Of a stretch of DNA of 43,288 nt, positions 1 to 8,640 are shown in pieces; the stretch's first letter is position 1; each line of letters begins with the position of its first letter. The notes under the pieces were generated by a model, which did not search any database, was not told the DNA's origin, and saw only the letters and a program-made list of their open reading frames with translations. The translations under genes and the position numbers were made by a program. The DNA comes from Schlesneria paludicola DSM 18645 (lineage in GTDB: Bacteria; Planctomycetota; Planctomycetia; Planctomycetales; Planctomycetaceae): assembly GCA_945869955.1 (NCBI GenBank), contig CAMBQP010000020.1, positions 1 to 43,288 on the forward strand, given 5' to 3'.

Positions 1-1
1 G

Positions 2-1087
2 GCCTCGTCGGGGGTCACCACGGCGTTCGATGCAGAAACAGGACATCAGCTCTGGGCCGTGCAATTTGGACGTTTTGATCAACCCAGCTTCCCGGCGATC
101 TCGAATGAAGACTCGGCGATGATCATCGTCGGTTCAACCATGTATGGCATCGAAAAACGGACCGGCAGAACGATCTGGAATCTGGTACTCCCCGGACAGC
201 CGTCAACCTCCCCAGCCGTCGATAAAAAACATGTCTACTTTGGCACATTAGACGGAAGCGTCTACGCCTATAGCCTGCGAAAAATCAAAAAGCTGTACGA
301 AGAACGACGCCTCCCTCAATGGTCGATGGAAGCACAAGTCTGGAAGTATAAGGCAGGAAAAGAAATTACGTCGCCACCCATTTCCAATGGATCGTTCGTC
401 AATTTTGCCAGCCGCGACGGCTCTTTGTACTCGGTCAGTACCACAGAGCGTCAGTTGAAATATCAACTCGAAACCGAAAAGGCCATCGTCGCCCCGCTGA
501 CAACCTTGGGGAATTCCATGTATCTGGCCTCGGAAGATTTTACGTTCTGTTCCTTGAGCCTGTTCAATGGATCGGTGCAGTGGGAATTCACTTCAGGATT
601 GCCCATCCGCAAGGCCCCCTGGGGTGTTGATAACGAGTTGTTCGTGATGCCGGATCGGGGTGGAATGTACTGCCTGGAACCGGCAACAGGTTCCCGTCGC
701 TGGTGGAGACCCGATCTGACCAATTTTATTGCATTGACCGGAGGGGCGGTCGCCACTTCTGATCTCGACGGAAATCTGATCATGGTTTCGCGCGATCGGG
801 GCGAAACCATCGGGTCCTTACCATTACGCCGCTTCTCCGTCCGAACGGGAAACGATCGGACCGATCGAATCTATGTCGCAACCGAAAGTGGCCTGCTGAT
901 CTGCCTGCGACAAATAGGCCACAACTTCCCCGTCTATCACCGTTACCCAGATCGATTGCCGATTTTACCGGAATTGGAGTCTGAAGAAGGCGAATCTTCC
1001 AATCCAGAGGAAAATTCCTCCCCTGCGAACGAATCCCCCGAGGAATCCCCCGAGGAATCCGACCAGGAATCGCCTGAAAATCAATAA
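2..1087 (+). CDS. PQQ-binding-like beta-propeller repeat protein (5' truncated by window edge)
   Basis: The reading frame is already open at base 2, so the true start lies outside the window; 361 residues are visible. Repeats of the PQQ/quinoprotein beta-propeller type are seen, such as AFDAETGHQLWAVQFG, GIEKRTGRTIWNLVLPGQPS, LFNGSVQWEFTSGLPI and LEPATGSRRWWRPDL, each with the Gly-x-x-x-Trp blade signature. The last ~35 residues are a Glu/Ser/Pro-rich tail built from ESPEESPEES-like units, probably disordered. In planctomycetes such proteins are usually secreted or periplasmic scaffolds. No catalytic dehydrogenase feature is visible, so substrate and role are unknown. The next gene starts about 150 bp downstream on the same strand. 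Confidence 0.85.
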   Translation, partial: ASSGVTTAFDAETGHQLWAVQFGRFDQPSFPAISNEDSAMIIVGSTMYGIEKRTGRTIWNLVLPGQPSTSPAVDKKHVYFGTLDGSVYAYSLRKIKKLYEERRLPQWSMEAQVWKYKAGKEITSPPISNGSFVNFASRDGSLYSVSTTERQLKYQLETEKAIVAPLTTLGNSMYLASEDFTFCSLSLFNGSVQWEFTSGLPIRKAPWGVDNELFVMPDRGGMYCLEPATGSRRWWRPDLTNFIALTGGAVATSDLDGNLIMVSRDRGETIGSLPLRRFSVRTGNDRTDRIYVATESGLLICLRQIGHNFPVYHRYPDRLPILPELESEEGESSNPEENSSPANESPEESPEESDQESPENQ

Positions 1088-1233
1088 ATCGGGCCCACAC
1101 CGAATCCCGTCTATCGCAAGATCATGCTCATAGGCGGTTTAGGGAAAAAGTCGGGATTGACCTCAACACAGCTCCTGAGTAAAAGCCTCACGGTTCGACC
1201 GTGAAGGTTTCCGTGTGGCAAGGAGCTGCCAGT

Positions 1234-2502
1234 ATGCAACGTTTTTCCTGGTTGGTCATGTTGGGTCTGGTTTGGGGTTGCAGCGAGGCGCCTCATCCAC
1301 CCTTGGTCGTCAAAAATGCGGTTCAACCAGAAGAAGCAATTCCTGCAGAAATCGCCGAGCTGTTCGAGCGGCGCGAGTTGGTTCAAGCCATCGAACTGCT
1401 CACCATCATGATCGAGAAGCAACCGACCGACGCGAAGCTCTTCTCTTGGCGGTCAACCGCCAAACACCATCTTGGCAGACATGACGACGCGATTGCCGAC
1501 CTGGATCGGTCCATTGCTCTCAATCCCCAAGATGCCCGACTGTTCAACAATCGTGGATTTATGCAGTTGGGGATGGAGCGCTTCGAGGCCGCACTCAGCG
1601 ATTTCGATCAAGCCGCACAGCGGTCAGAACGATTTGCCAACGTCTACAACAACCGGGGACTCGTTTACATCGCAACGCAGCGATTTGACGATGCGATCGA
1701 ACAATTCAATCGCGCAGTCGAAATCGACCCCCAGTACATCGACGCCTACAATAACCGGGGTTTTGCGGAACTCGAAGCAGGCCAGATTGAACAGGCTCTC
1801 GACGATTTCAACGTCGCGATTCAGCTCAATGACAAATATGTGAATGCGTTCAACAATCGGGGCTTGCTTCGTGCGCGGGCTGGAGATTTTGAGAATGCGG
1901 CAGTTGACTTCACGCAAGCCATGATGCTTGATCCCCTCAATCCCAAGTACTATCAGCATCGGCGCGAGGTCTACCTGAAACAGGGATTCCCTGATAAGGC
2001 CTTGGCGGATGAAAAAAAATGGGGCTGGTTGATGCGGTTTCATCAACTGGGAGCAAAAATTGCGAACTCGGTGGCCCCCGTCGCCGAATTGACGGAACGA
2101 GCGAATCACTTTCTCGAAGTCAACGATCTCGAGCGGGCTCGGGACGATCTGGATCGAGCCATCTCGCTGGACCCCCAGTCCGCCATCGCACTCGCTGCCC
2201 GCGCCGCAGTCCATCTCCAGCAAAAATCGATGGACCTGGCCAAAACGGATGCGGAAGCATCACTCGCGATTGAACCCCTGCATCAGGCCTATTCCGTTTT
2301 GGGGGATGTCTTTCTCAGTCGGGGTGACTATGACCGGGCCATTCAAAATTTTGCACACGCCCGCCGTGTCGACACCAGTGTTGCCGAAGCGTATTATGGC
2401 AAGTCAAAGGAATTGGCTGACAAGGGGGAAATCGACCAGTCACGGGAAACCCTGCAACAGGCCCTCGTCCTTGACCCGGATGTCGAGCATCGGTTGCAAT
2501 GA
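1234..2502 (+). CDS. TPR repeat lipoprotein
   Basis: A 422-residue protein. The ATG at 1234 is chosen over an upstream in-frame GTG (1201) because AGGAG lies at 1221-1225, 8 bases before it, and because it gives a clean lipoprotein signal: MQRFSWLVMLGLVWGCSE with the lipobox LVWGC. The mature part is almost entirely tetratricopeptide repeats. About six consecutive units carry NNRGF/NNRGL and AIEQFNRAVEIDP-type motifs between residues ~60 and 240, and two or three more lie near the C terminus. TPRs bind other proteins. The lipobox predicts anchoring in a membrane facing the periplasm. No enzymatic domain is seen, so the partner is unknown. Confidence 0.88.
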   Translation: MQRFSWLVMLGLVWGCSEAPHPPLVVKNAVQPEEAIPAEIAELFERRELVQAIELLTIMIEKQPTDAKLFSWRSTAKHHLGRHDDAIADLDRSIALNPQDARLFNNRGFMQLGMERFEAALSDFDQAAQRSERFANVYNNRGLVYIATQRFDDAIEQFNRAVEIDPQYIDAYNNRGFAELEAGQIEQALDDFNVAIQLNDKYVNAFNNRGLLRARAGDFENAAVDFTQAMMLDPLNPKYYQHRREVYLKQGFPDKALADEKKWGWLMRFHQLGAKIANSVAPVAELTERANHFLEVNDLERARDDLDRAISLDPQSAIALAARAAVHLQQKSMDLAKTDAEASLAIEPLHQAYSVLGDVFLSRGDYDRAIQNFAHARRVDTSVAEAYYGKSKELADKGEIDQSRETLQQALVLDPDVEHRLQ

Positions 2503-2600
2503 CTTTGCTTTTCCGAAGATTTCTGTACCCAATTTAGAACGAGCCCCTAGAATAAAAGAAAATTTCGTTTTAACGTGGATTCTCATTCCGGTTCAAACTG

Positions 2601-3410
2601 ATGACTTTATTGAAACTTAAGACCAAGATTCAGGGTCCTGTTGCGATCATCGGGGATTTGCATGGTCAGGTCGAAAAACTGATTCCGATTATCGAGTATC
2701 TGAGGGGACAGCCCGATTATCAGCAGCGGTGGATTGTCTTCATTGGTGATTTCGTGGACCGTGGTCCCGACAGCAAATCGACAATCAATATGGTACTCCA
2801 ACTGATCCATGAGCACCCTCGTACGACGGCCATTATGGGGAATCATGAACTCGCGATGTGCTCGGCTTTAGGCTGGCTTCCGACCGGCGAAGGTTCGAAC
2901 TGGGAAGATCGCTGGCTTGATTTCTACAACTCCGAAACGACGTTTGATTCTTATGGCATTGCGTTTGGCGATCTCGAAGCCCTGGCTGCAGCCATTCCCG
3001 ATGAACACCGAGATTTTCTGGTGAACTTGCCCTGGTGCGTCGAACATCCCGAATTTCTGTTCGTCCACGCGGGACTCGATCCCAATATGCCGTTTAAAGT
3101 CCAGATGCGGATTCTGCAACAACGCGACTTCACGCTGAACCATCCACAGTGGTTGTGTGAAAAATCGTTTGTCTTGTTCGATCCCCCGCTGGACTGCCCG
3201 ATGATTTTGGTTTCCGGGCACGTCAAGGTCGATGAAGTGATCGTCAAACCTCGCCGAATTCTGGTCGATACCACCGGCGGGATCGAAGGAGAACTGAGTT
3301 GTCTACTCATGCCCGAAGGGACCGTGATCAGTTCTTCGGATGCCACAGACGAGGATTTCGCCGAACCCTCGTCATCGGGCCGTGGACCCTGGTGGAAATT
3401 CTGGAGATAA
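2601..3410 (+). CDS. Metallophosphoesterase, PPP-type serine/threonine phosphatase family
   Basis: A 269-residue cytosolic protein with the ordered calcineurin-like metal-binding motifs: GDLHGQ near residue 18, GDFVDRGPDS near 49, GNHE near 80, FVHAGLD near 154 and SGHVKVDEV near 205. This is the pattern of bacterial PPP phosphatases (PrpA/PrpB and ApaH relatives), which use two metal ions to hydrolyse phosphoesters. Whether it acts on phosphoproteins or on diadenosine polyphosphates cannot be read from the motifs. The C-terminal ~25 residues are acidic, then Gly/Trp-rich. There is no strong ribosome site, but no other credible start codon lies before the first motif. Confidence 0.9.
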   Translation: MTLLKLKTKIQGPVAIIGDLHGQVEKLIPIIEYLRGQPDYQQRWIVFIGDFVDRGPDSKSTINMVLQLIHEHPRTTAIMGNHELAMCSALGWLPTGEGSNWEDRWLDFYNSETTFDSYGIAFGDLEALAAAIPDEHRDFLVNLPWCVEHPEFLFVHAGLDPNMPFKVQMRILQQRDFTLNHPQWLCEKSFVLFDPPLDCPMILVSGHVKVDEVIVKPRRILVDTTGGIEGELSCLLMPEGTVISSSDATDEDFAEPSSSGRGPWWKFWR

Positions 3411-3543
3411 GCCTGCACGCATCACCGAAGCGGCACGCGCGGCAGAACGAACCATCAGCATGACGTTTTTGAGATCGATCACTTCCCCATCAACCCCGAT
3501 CCCCATAAACTTGAATTCCCACAAACTACGAGAGTACCAGTTG

Positions 3544-4125
3544 ATGACGGACCAGCAGAGTCACGAGCTTTTAAGCCGAAGATCAAGCCGGTTACTGATT
3601 GTGGATCTCCAGGAAAAGCTGATTGCCGCTTTGGATGAGACCGTCCGAATCCCGCTGCTCGAAGCATCGGAATTGCTGGTCGACGGAGCCAATCTCATGC
3701 ACGTTCCCGTGATTGCGACAGAACAGTATCCCTCGGGATTGGGAGCCACGGTCACTTCACTGGCCCAAAAGATCGATTGCAGGCCGGCAAAAAAACAGTT
3801 TAGTGCAATGCTGTGCTCTGGATTACCTGCGGCGGCGGAAGCGACCGATGACCGTTTTCAGATCGTCGTAGCGGGAGTCGAAACGCATGTCTGTGTCATG
3901 CAGACCGTGCTCGACCTGCTCGCCTGGGGCTATCAAACCTACGTGGTCGTCGATGCGGTTGCAGGTCGTCGCCAACGAGATCATCAAGTTGCACTCGATC
4001 GGATGGCAAACAGCGGAGCCATCCTCACCACCACCGAAAGCGTCCTGTTCGAATGGTGCCGCACCGCCGACGCCGCCGAATTCAAATCATTAAGTACACT
4101 CGTCAAAGCCCGTCCTCCCGGATAA
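3544..4125 (+). CDS. Isochorismatase-family cysteine hydrolase
   Basis: A 193-residue protein of the isochorismatase/nicotinamidase fold. Visible features are the N-terminal catalytic Asp in LLIVDLQEKL, a Lys in the RPAKKQFSAM segment and the nucleophile Cys in VVAGVETHVCVMQTVLDLL, where the Val-Glu/Thr preceding it fits the family cis-peptide. The frame extends upstream to 3340 over the end of the phosphatase gene, but that part is low-complexity and unlike the family, so the ATG at 3544 directly before the domain is preferred. Family members hydrolyse isochorismate, nicotinamide or related amides; the true substrate is unknown. The gene lies 72 bp upstream of the DUF58 gene on the same strand. 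Confidence 0.87.
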   Translation: MTDQQSHELLSRRSSRLLIVDLQEKLIAALDETVRIPLLEASELLVDGANLMHVPVIATEQYPSGLGATVTSLAQKIDCRPAKKQFSAMLCSGLPAAAEATDDRFQIVVAGVETHVCVMQTVLDLLAWGYQTYVVVDAVAGRRQRDHQVALDRMANSGAILTTTESVLFEWCRTADAAEFKSLSTLVKARPPG

Positions 4126-4197
4126 TGATTGCAGAGGGTTAATGATCGCACCCCGATCAATATCGCACCTGCATTCCCTTGTAAAGATTTCCCGATC

Positions 4198-5103
4198 ATG
4201 GACTCTTCTTCACGCTTTCTCGATCCGGCGACGTTGTCCAAACTCAAAGGGCTGGAACTGAAAGCCAGGATGATTGTCGAAGGCTCTGTTTCCGGGATGC
4301 ACAAAAGCCCCTTTCACGGTTTCTCGGTCGAATTTGCCGAACATCGTGAATACGTTCCGGGGGATGATCTCCGCTATGTTGACTGGAAAGTCTTCGGAAA
4401 GTCTGACAGGGTCTATCTGAAACAGTATGAAGAAGAGACCAATTTTGCCTGCCATCTACTGGTCGATACCAGCGAGTCCATGATTTATCAGTCTGAGAAA
4501 GCCCCCTACTCGAAACGCGAGTATGCCCAGTATCTGGCCGCTGCGCTCGCCTATTTGATTATTCATCAACAAGATGCCGTCGGTCTCGCCACGTTTGATT
4601 CCGCCGTGAACCAGTTGATCCGCCCCGGCAGCACCGCAGCACATCTCAGACAACTGTGTCACCAGCTTGAAAACAGTTCCTCGCTAGGAAAATCCGCCAT
4701 TGGCCCGATTTTTCATGATCTGGCAGAGCGAATTCAGCGCCGGGGACTGGTGGTGATTCTGAGTGATTTTTTTGATGACCCCATCACCATGATGCGGGGA
4801 CTGAAACACTTTCGCCATCGCCGCCATGACGTGGTCCTGCTGCAAATCATTGACCCGGGCGAGCAGGATTTTCCTTTCGTTGATCCAACTCTCTTCCAGG
4901 GACTCGAAAATCAAGGAGAACAGCTGACAGAACCGCGCGCCCTTCGTGCTGCCTACCAACGCGAATTTGAAGCCTTTCTGAAATCAATCCGATCTGGGGC
5001 TCGTGATTTCAACATGGACTACCTGCTGCTGAGAACTGACCAGCCCCTCGAGACGGCCCTGCACGGCTTCCTCTCAAGACGAATGCATCAGGCGGGCCGC
5101 TAA
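4198..5103 (+). CDS. DUF58 domain protein (vWA-like, MoxR-partner family)
   Basis: A 301-residue protein. The DUF58 hallmark EHREYVPGDDLRYVDWKVFG is at residues ~43-62, followed by a von Willebrand A-like segment with LLVDTSESM (a MIDAS-type DxSxS) near residue 85. DUF58 proteins usually work with a MoxR AAA+ ATPase in assembly or maturation of periplasmic complexes; no MoxR gene is present in the window, so its partner must be encoded elsewhere. The ATG at 4198 is used because the sequence from here matches the family, while the extension up to 4129 does not. It has no transmembrane segment, typical of the short DUF58 form. Confidence 0.88.
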   Translation: MDSSSRFLDPATLSKLKGLELKARMIVEGSVSGMHKSPFHGFSVEFAEHREYVPGDDLRYVDWKVFGKSDRVYLKQYEEETNFACHLLVDTSESMIYQSEKAPYSKREYAQYLAAALAYLIIHQQDAVGLATFDSAVNQLIRPGSTAAHLRQLCHQLENSSSLGKSAIGPIFHDLAERIQRRGLVVILSDFFDDPITMMRGLKHFRHRRHDVVLLQIIDPGEQDFPFVDPTLFQGLENQGEQLTEPRALRAAYQREFEAFLKSIRSGARDFNMDYLLLRTDQPLETALHGFLSRRMHQAGR

Positions 5104-5160
5104 CCGTTTTTCACTGTTGCCGCGGATCCAATTCGGCCAGACATCCGCATGGTGCCGCCC

Positions 5161-5211
5161 AGCGCACAGATCCGTTCAGCGCACAGATCCGTCTAGCGCC
5201 CAGAACCGCCC
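5161..5211. repeat. 17-bp tandem repeat, three copies
   Basis: Three direct copies of a 17-bp unit beginning AGCGCACAGATCCG. Copies one and two are nearly identical and copy three is degenerate. They lie between the convergent DUF58 and uvrA-like genes, ending 10 bp from the uvrA-like stop codon. Confidence 0.85.
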
Positions 5212-5221
5212 GCAGCACAGT

Positions 5222-7789
5222 TCACTGGGGACCGCAAAAGATCACCTCGCCACCCAAGAGACCCGAGCCGGGGCCCATGTCGATTCGCCATGCGGCCGAT
5301 GCAATCAGCTCACGGTGATGCTCAATCACCAGGACCGAATCACCCCCGGCAGTCAGTCTGCGTAACAGACTCACCAGTTGCCCCACATCCGCCACATGCA
5401 GACCTGATGTCGGTTCATCCAGTACGAACAGGGTCGCCCCCTCCAGACCGCTCGGCTTGGCTAACTCGGTCCCCAGCTTGATCCGCTGTGATTCCCCCCC
5501 CGAGAGTGTTGATGCCGGTTGCCCCAGTTTGAGATAACCCAGCCCCAGTTCCTCAAACATCGATAACGTCCTAAAGAGTCGTGGAAACGACTGGAAGAAG
5601 GCCGCTCCCTCAGAAATACTCATTTCCAGCACGTCTGCCACCGAACGACCACGATATCTCACGGATAAAGTCGACACCGAAAATCGCTGACCATCACACT
5701 CAGGACAGCGGATCTGCCAGTCCGCAAACCGCTGCTCATCGACCGCCAAAGTACCTCGACCACCACAGCAGGGACAACGAGCTGCCGGTTGCTGCAGAGT
5801 GAATTGGCGAGACGTAAAACCACGCAGTCGCGATTCTCGGGTTTTCGCGAAGACCTGCCGAATCTCGCCCCACAGGCCGGAATAAGTGACCGGTGACGAA
5901 CGCGAGGAATGCCCAAGCGGCGATTGATCAACACGGACCAGACGCGACAGGGTTTCAAATCCCGTCAACTCGTGGAATGGACCTCCGCTCAAATTTCGTT
6001 CCCCCAACCCCTGCCGAATTGCGGGAACCAGCGTCTGCATCACCAGCGAGGACTTGCCCGATCCGCTCACGCCGGTCACACAGACGATTTTCCCCAACGG
6101 AAACTCGATCGTGGCCTGCTTCAGATGATGAAGAGTGGCGCCAGTGAGTCGCACCAACGGCGACGACGCATCGACTGACGACGCATCGACCGAAGACGAC
6201 GCGGCAAAATGGGTTTGGGCTGCAGCGTCGGTCGCAGCGGTCCGCTGCTCGTCCGCACGCAAAAATTGCCCGGTAATCGAGTTCGAATTACGCATCAAGG
6301 CCTCGGCCGTCCCCGCAGCCAAGAGCTGCCCACCCAGCACCCCCGCTCCTGGCCCCAGGTCAATCACATAATCGGCGGCACGAATGACATCCAGATCGTG
6401 CTCGACGACGATCAACGTATTTCCCGCATCACGGAGCCGGCAAAGTACCCGCAGTAACCGATCGGTATCCATCGCATGTAACCCGGCAGTCGGTTCGTCC
6501 AACAGGTAACAGACTCCCGTCAAGTCGCTCCCCAAACAGCCTGCCAGACGGACTCGCTGCTGTTCTCCCGCCGAAAGCGTCTGACTCCCCCGATCAAGGG
6601 TCAGGTAATCCAACCCGACTTCAACCAGGAACTGTAATCTCGCCGCAATCTCAGGCAACAGATACTGCCCGGCAGCCCGATGTCCGTCGTCGAGCGGCGA
6701 TTCTGTCGACGCAGACATGAACCACTCTTGCCAATGGGCAACACAATTCACTGCAGCAGTCGGTGTCATACTGCAAAAATCACTGATCGAGATTCCCTGG
6801 ATCCGTACTGACCGGGGAATCCGCCCCAGACGGGTCCCTTGGCATTCGCCGCAGAGTTGTGGCAATAAACCTGACAAAGGATCCAGTCCACTCCCCTGGC
6901 AGGCAGGACAGGCACCAAGGGGGTGCCGGAAACTGAATGAACGAGGTTCCAGGATCGGAAAACTGGTACCGCAGGGAACGCACGCAAGGTGGCTGCTGTA
7001 CAATCGGTCCACCCACCCAGCATCCGTTTCATGACTCAGCAGACATTGACCTTGACCGAGCTGCAAGGCGGTATCAACAGACTCTTCCAGTCGCGATTGA
7101 ATCCCGGGCTTCATCATCAACCGGTCGACAACAATTTCGATGTCATGCATTTGAGATTTCAAGAGCTGAGGGGGGTTTGCCACATCCACGAGCTCTCCAT
7201 CCACCCGCGCCCGCACATAGCCATCTTTAACAATTCTCGTAAAAATCTCGTGGTGCAAACCGGTCCGTTGACGAACAATTGGGGCCAGCACCAGCAACTT
7301 CTGACGCTCAAACGATTTCAGCGCCTGCTCAACGATTACGGATCGCGACTGTGAACTGACCCCCTTTCCACAATCAGGACAATACAGCTGACCGACACGC
7401 GTGTAGAGCAGTCGTAAGTATTCGTTGATTTCCGAGATCGTTGCGACCGTCGCCTCAGGGCGAGACGCCATGCCCCCTTGCGAGACCATCAACACCGGCG
7501 GTAATCCCTCGATCAAGTCGATGTCCGGCCGATCCGCTTTTTGAAGCAGCTCACGCGACCGAACGGAAACCGATGACAAGTAACGGCGACGTCCCTCGGC
7601 GAAGATCGTATCGAACACGAGCGAACTTTTTCCGCTGCCACTCACCCCCGTGATCACGGTCAATTTTCCAACGGGGATCTCGATCTGCAGATTTTGCAGG
7701 TTATGCGTCCGAGCACCGGTAATCTGAATCATCGAATTCACGATGACCGGCGAACTCGCACCTCGGGGATTCGCAATACGGTCAGTCAT
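5222..7789 (-). CDS. UvrA-like excinuclease ATPase, divergent paralogue
   Basis: An 855-residue tandem ABC ATPase of the UvrA family. Domain I has Walker A GVSGSGKSS at ~48-56, a segment corresponding to the UvrB-binding region (~105-250), a zinc half-site CPAC at ~294, then CGEC at ~313, the signature LSAGEQQRVRLA and Walker B LLDEPTAGLH. Domain II has Walker A at ~572, the zinc pair CPCCGGRG / CPECDGQRF, LSGGESQRIKLG and VLDEPTSGLH. In classical UvrA more than 100 residues of insertion domain separate the two first-half cysteine motifs; here only ~15 do. The first signature also reads SAGE rather than SGGE. UvrA finds DNA lesions for UvrB. This copy may be an accessory repair or resistance paralogue. 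The ATG at 7789 is chosen because GGAG lies just upstream; a GTG at 7858 is the alternative. Confidence 0.88.
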   Translation of the reverse strand: MTDRIANPRGASSPVIVNSMIQITGARTHNLQNLQIEIPVGKLTVITGVSGSGKSSLVFDTIFAEGRRRYLSSVSVRSRELLQKADRPDIDLIEGLPPVLMVSQGGMASRPEATVATISEINEYLRLLYTRVGQLYCPDCGKGVSSQSRSVIVEQALKSFERQKLLVLAPIVRQRTGLHHEIFTRIVKDGYVRARVDGELVDVANPPQLLKSQMHDIEIVVDRLMMKPGIQSRLEESVDTALQLGQGQCLLSHETDAGWVDRLYSSHLACVPCGTSFPILEPRSFSFRHPLGACPACQGSGLDPLSGLLPQLCGECQGTRLGRIPRSVRIQGISISDFCSMTPTAAVNCVAHWQEWFMSASTESPLDDGHRAAGQYLLPEIAARLQFLVEVGLDYLTLDRGSQTLSAGEQQRVRLAGCLGSDLTGVCYLLDEPTAGLHAMDTDRLLRVLCRLRDAGNTLIVVEHDLDVIRAADYVIDLGPGAGVLGGQLLAAGTAEALMRNSNSITGQFLRADEQRTAATDAAAQTHFAASSSVDASSVDASSPLVRLTGATLHHLKQATIEFPLGKIVCVTGVSGSGKSSLVMQTLVPAIRQGLGERNLSGGPFHELTGFETLSRLVRVDQSPLGHSSRSSPVTYSGLWGEIRQVFAKTRESRLRGFTSRQFTLQQPAARCPCCGGRGTLAVDEQRFADWQIRCPECDGQRFSVSTLSVRYRGRSVADVLEMSISEGAAFFQSFPRLFRTLSMFEELGLGYLKLGQPASTLSGGESQRIKLGTELAKPSGLEGATLFVLDEPTSGLHVADVGQLVSLLRRLTAGGDSVLVIEHHRELIASAAWRIDMGPGSGLLGGEVIFCGPQ

Positions 7790-8000
7790 GCAACACTCCA
7801 GATCAAAAAGTCTCTCGAACGTTCCGGAACCGAGCACATTTTTGAAGGCTGACCCCACCAGAATCGATCCTGAAATCGGGTTCGTTCACTGTTTCCAACG
7901 AAAATCATCAAATCCATCGCGACTGATTGGTCGGCAACTCTTTTCATGTTATCCTAACGTCAAGAGCAGTTGAAAGCCCCACCCCCTGCCGGAAAGAAAT

Positions 8001-8612
8001 ATGACAACCGAACCGACCGATGTTTTGGCTACCCGCAAACAACAAATTCGAGAACAGGCACATGCCAACCGAAATGCTCAGGAAAACAAAGACGAACTGA
8101 GTCGCGAGATTGTGGCACGTTGCATGCAGTTACCCGAATACCAGCACGCCAAGACTGTCCTGTTCTATATCGATGTCCGCAGCGAAGTCCGAACCCGCAA
8201 TGACTTGGCGAATGCCTTGCTGAGCGGTAAGAAAATCGTTGTTCCTTATTGTGTTGAGGGCGAACTGGAGCTGTTTCATCTCGAAAATCACGATGAACTC
8301 GCCATCGGCATGTATAAAATCCTCGAACCCAAAGAAGAACTCCGAAACGTCGCTGCCAAAAAGGTCGATGTCAAAGAAATTGACCTGATTATCGTCCCTG
8401 GGGTGGCTTTTGACCGACGCGGTGGGCGAACCGGTCACGGCAAAGGCTATTACGATAAACTTCTCGAACATGCCCGACTGGACACCCCGCTGGTCGCTCT
8501 GGCATTCGAATGCCAAATGTTTGACGAGATTCCCATGCAGCATCACGATGTCTTTATGGACAAGGTCGTGACTGAAAAAGCGAGCTACCCAGGTCTCGGG
8601 CGAAAATCATGA
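8001..8612 (+). CDS. 5-formyltetrahydrofolate cyclo-ligase family protein
   Basis: A 203-residue protein matching the 5-FCL / 5,10-methenyl-THF synthetase family. The helical N terminus (RKQQIREQ) is followed by the substrate and ATP loop: IIVPGVAFDRRGGRTGHGKG then YYDKLL at ~130-155. The enzyme converts 5-formyl-THF to 5,10-methenyl-THF using ATP. The gene ends 28 bp before the formylmethanofuran:H4MPT formyltransferase gene on the same strand, so the two are probably co-transcribed and a role in one-carbon or pterin metabolism is supported by context. GGAAAG lies just before the ATG at 8001. Confidence 0.9.
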   Translation: MTTEPTDVLATRKQQIREQAHANRNAQENKDELSREIVARCMQLPEYQHAKTVLFYIDVRSEVRTRNDLANALLSGKKIVVPYCVEGELELFHLENHDELAIGMYKILEPKEELRNVAAKKVDVKEIDLIIVPGVAFDRRGGRTGHGKGYYDKLLEHARLDTPLVALAFECQMFDEIPMQHHDVFMDKVVTEKASYPGLGRKS

Positions 8613-8640
8613 CGTCCGCATCTCTCTTTGGATTCCGCAA

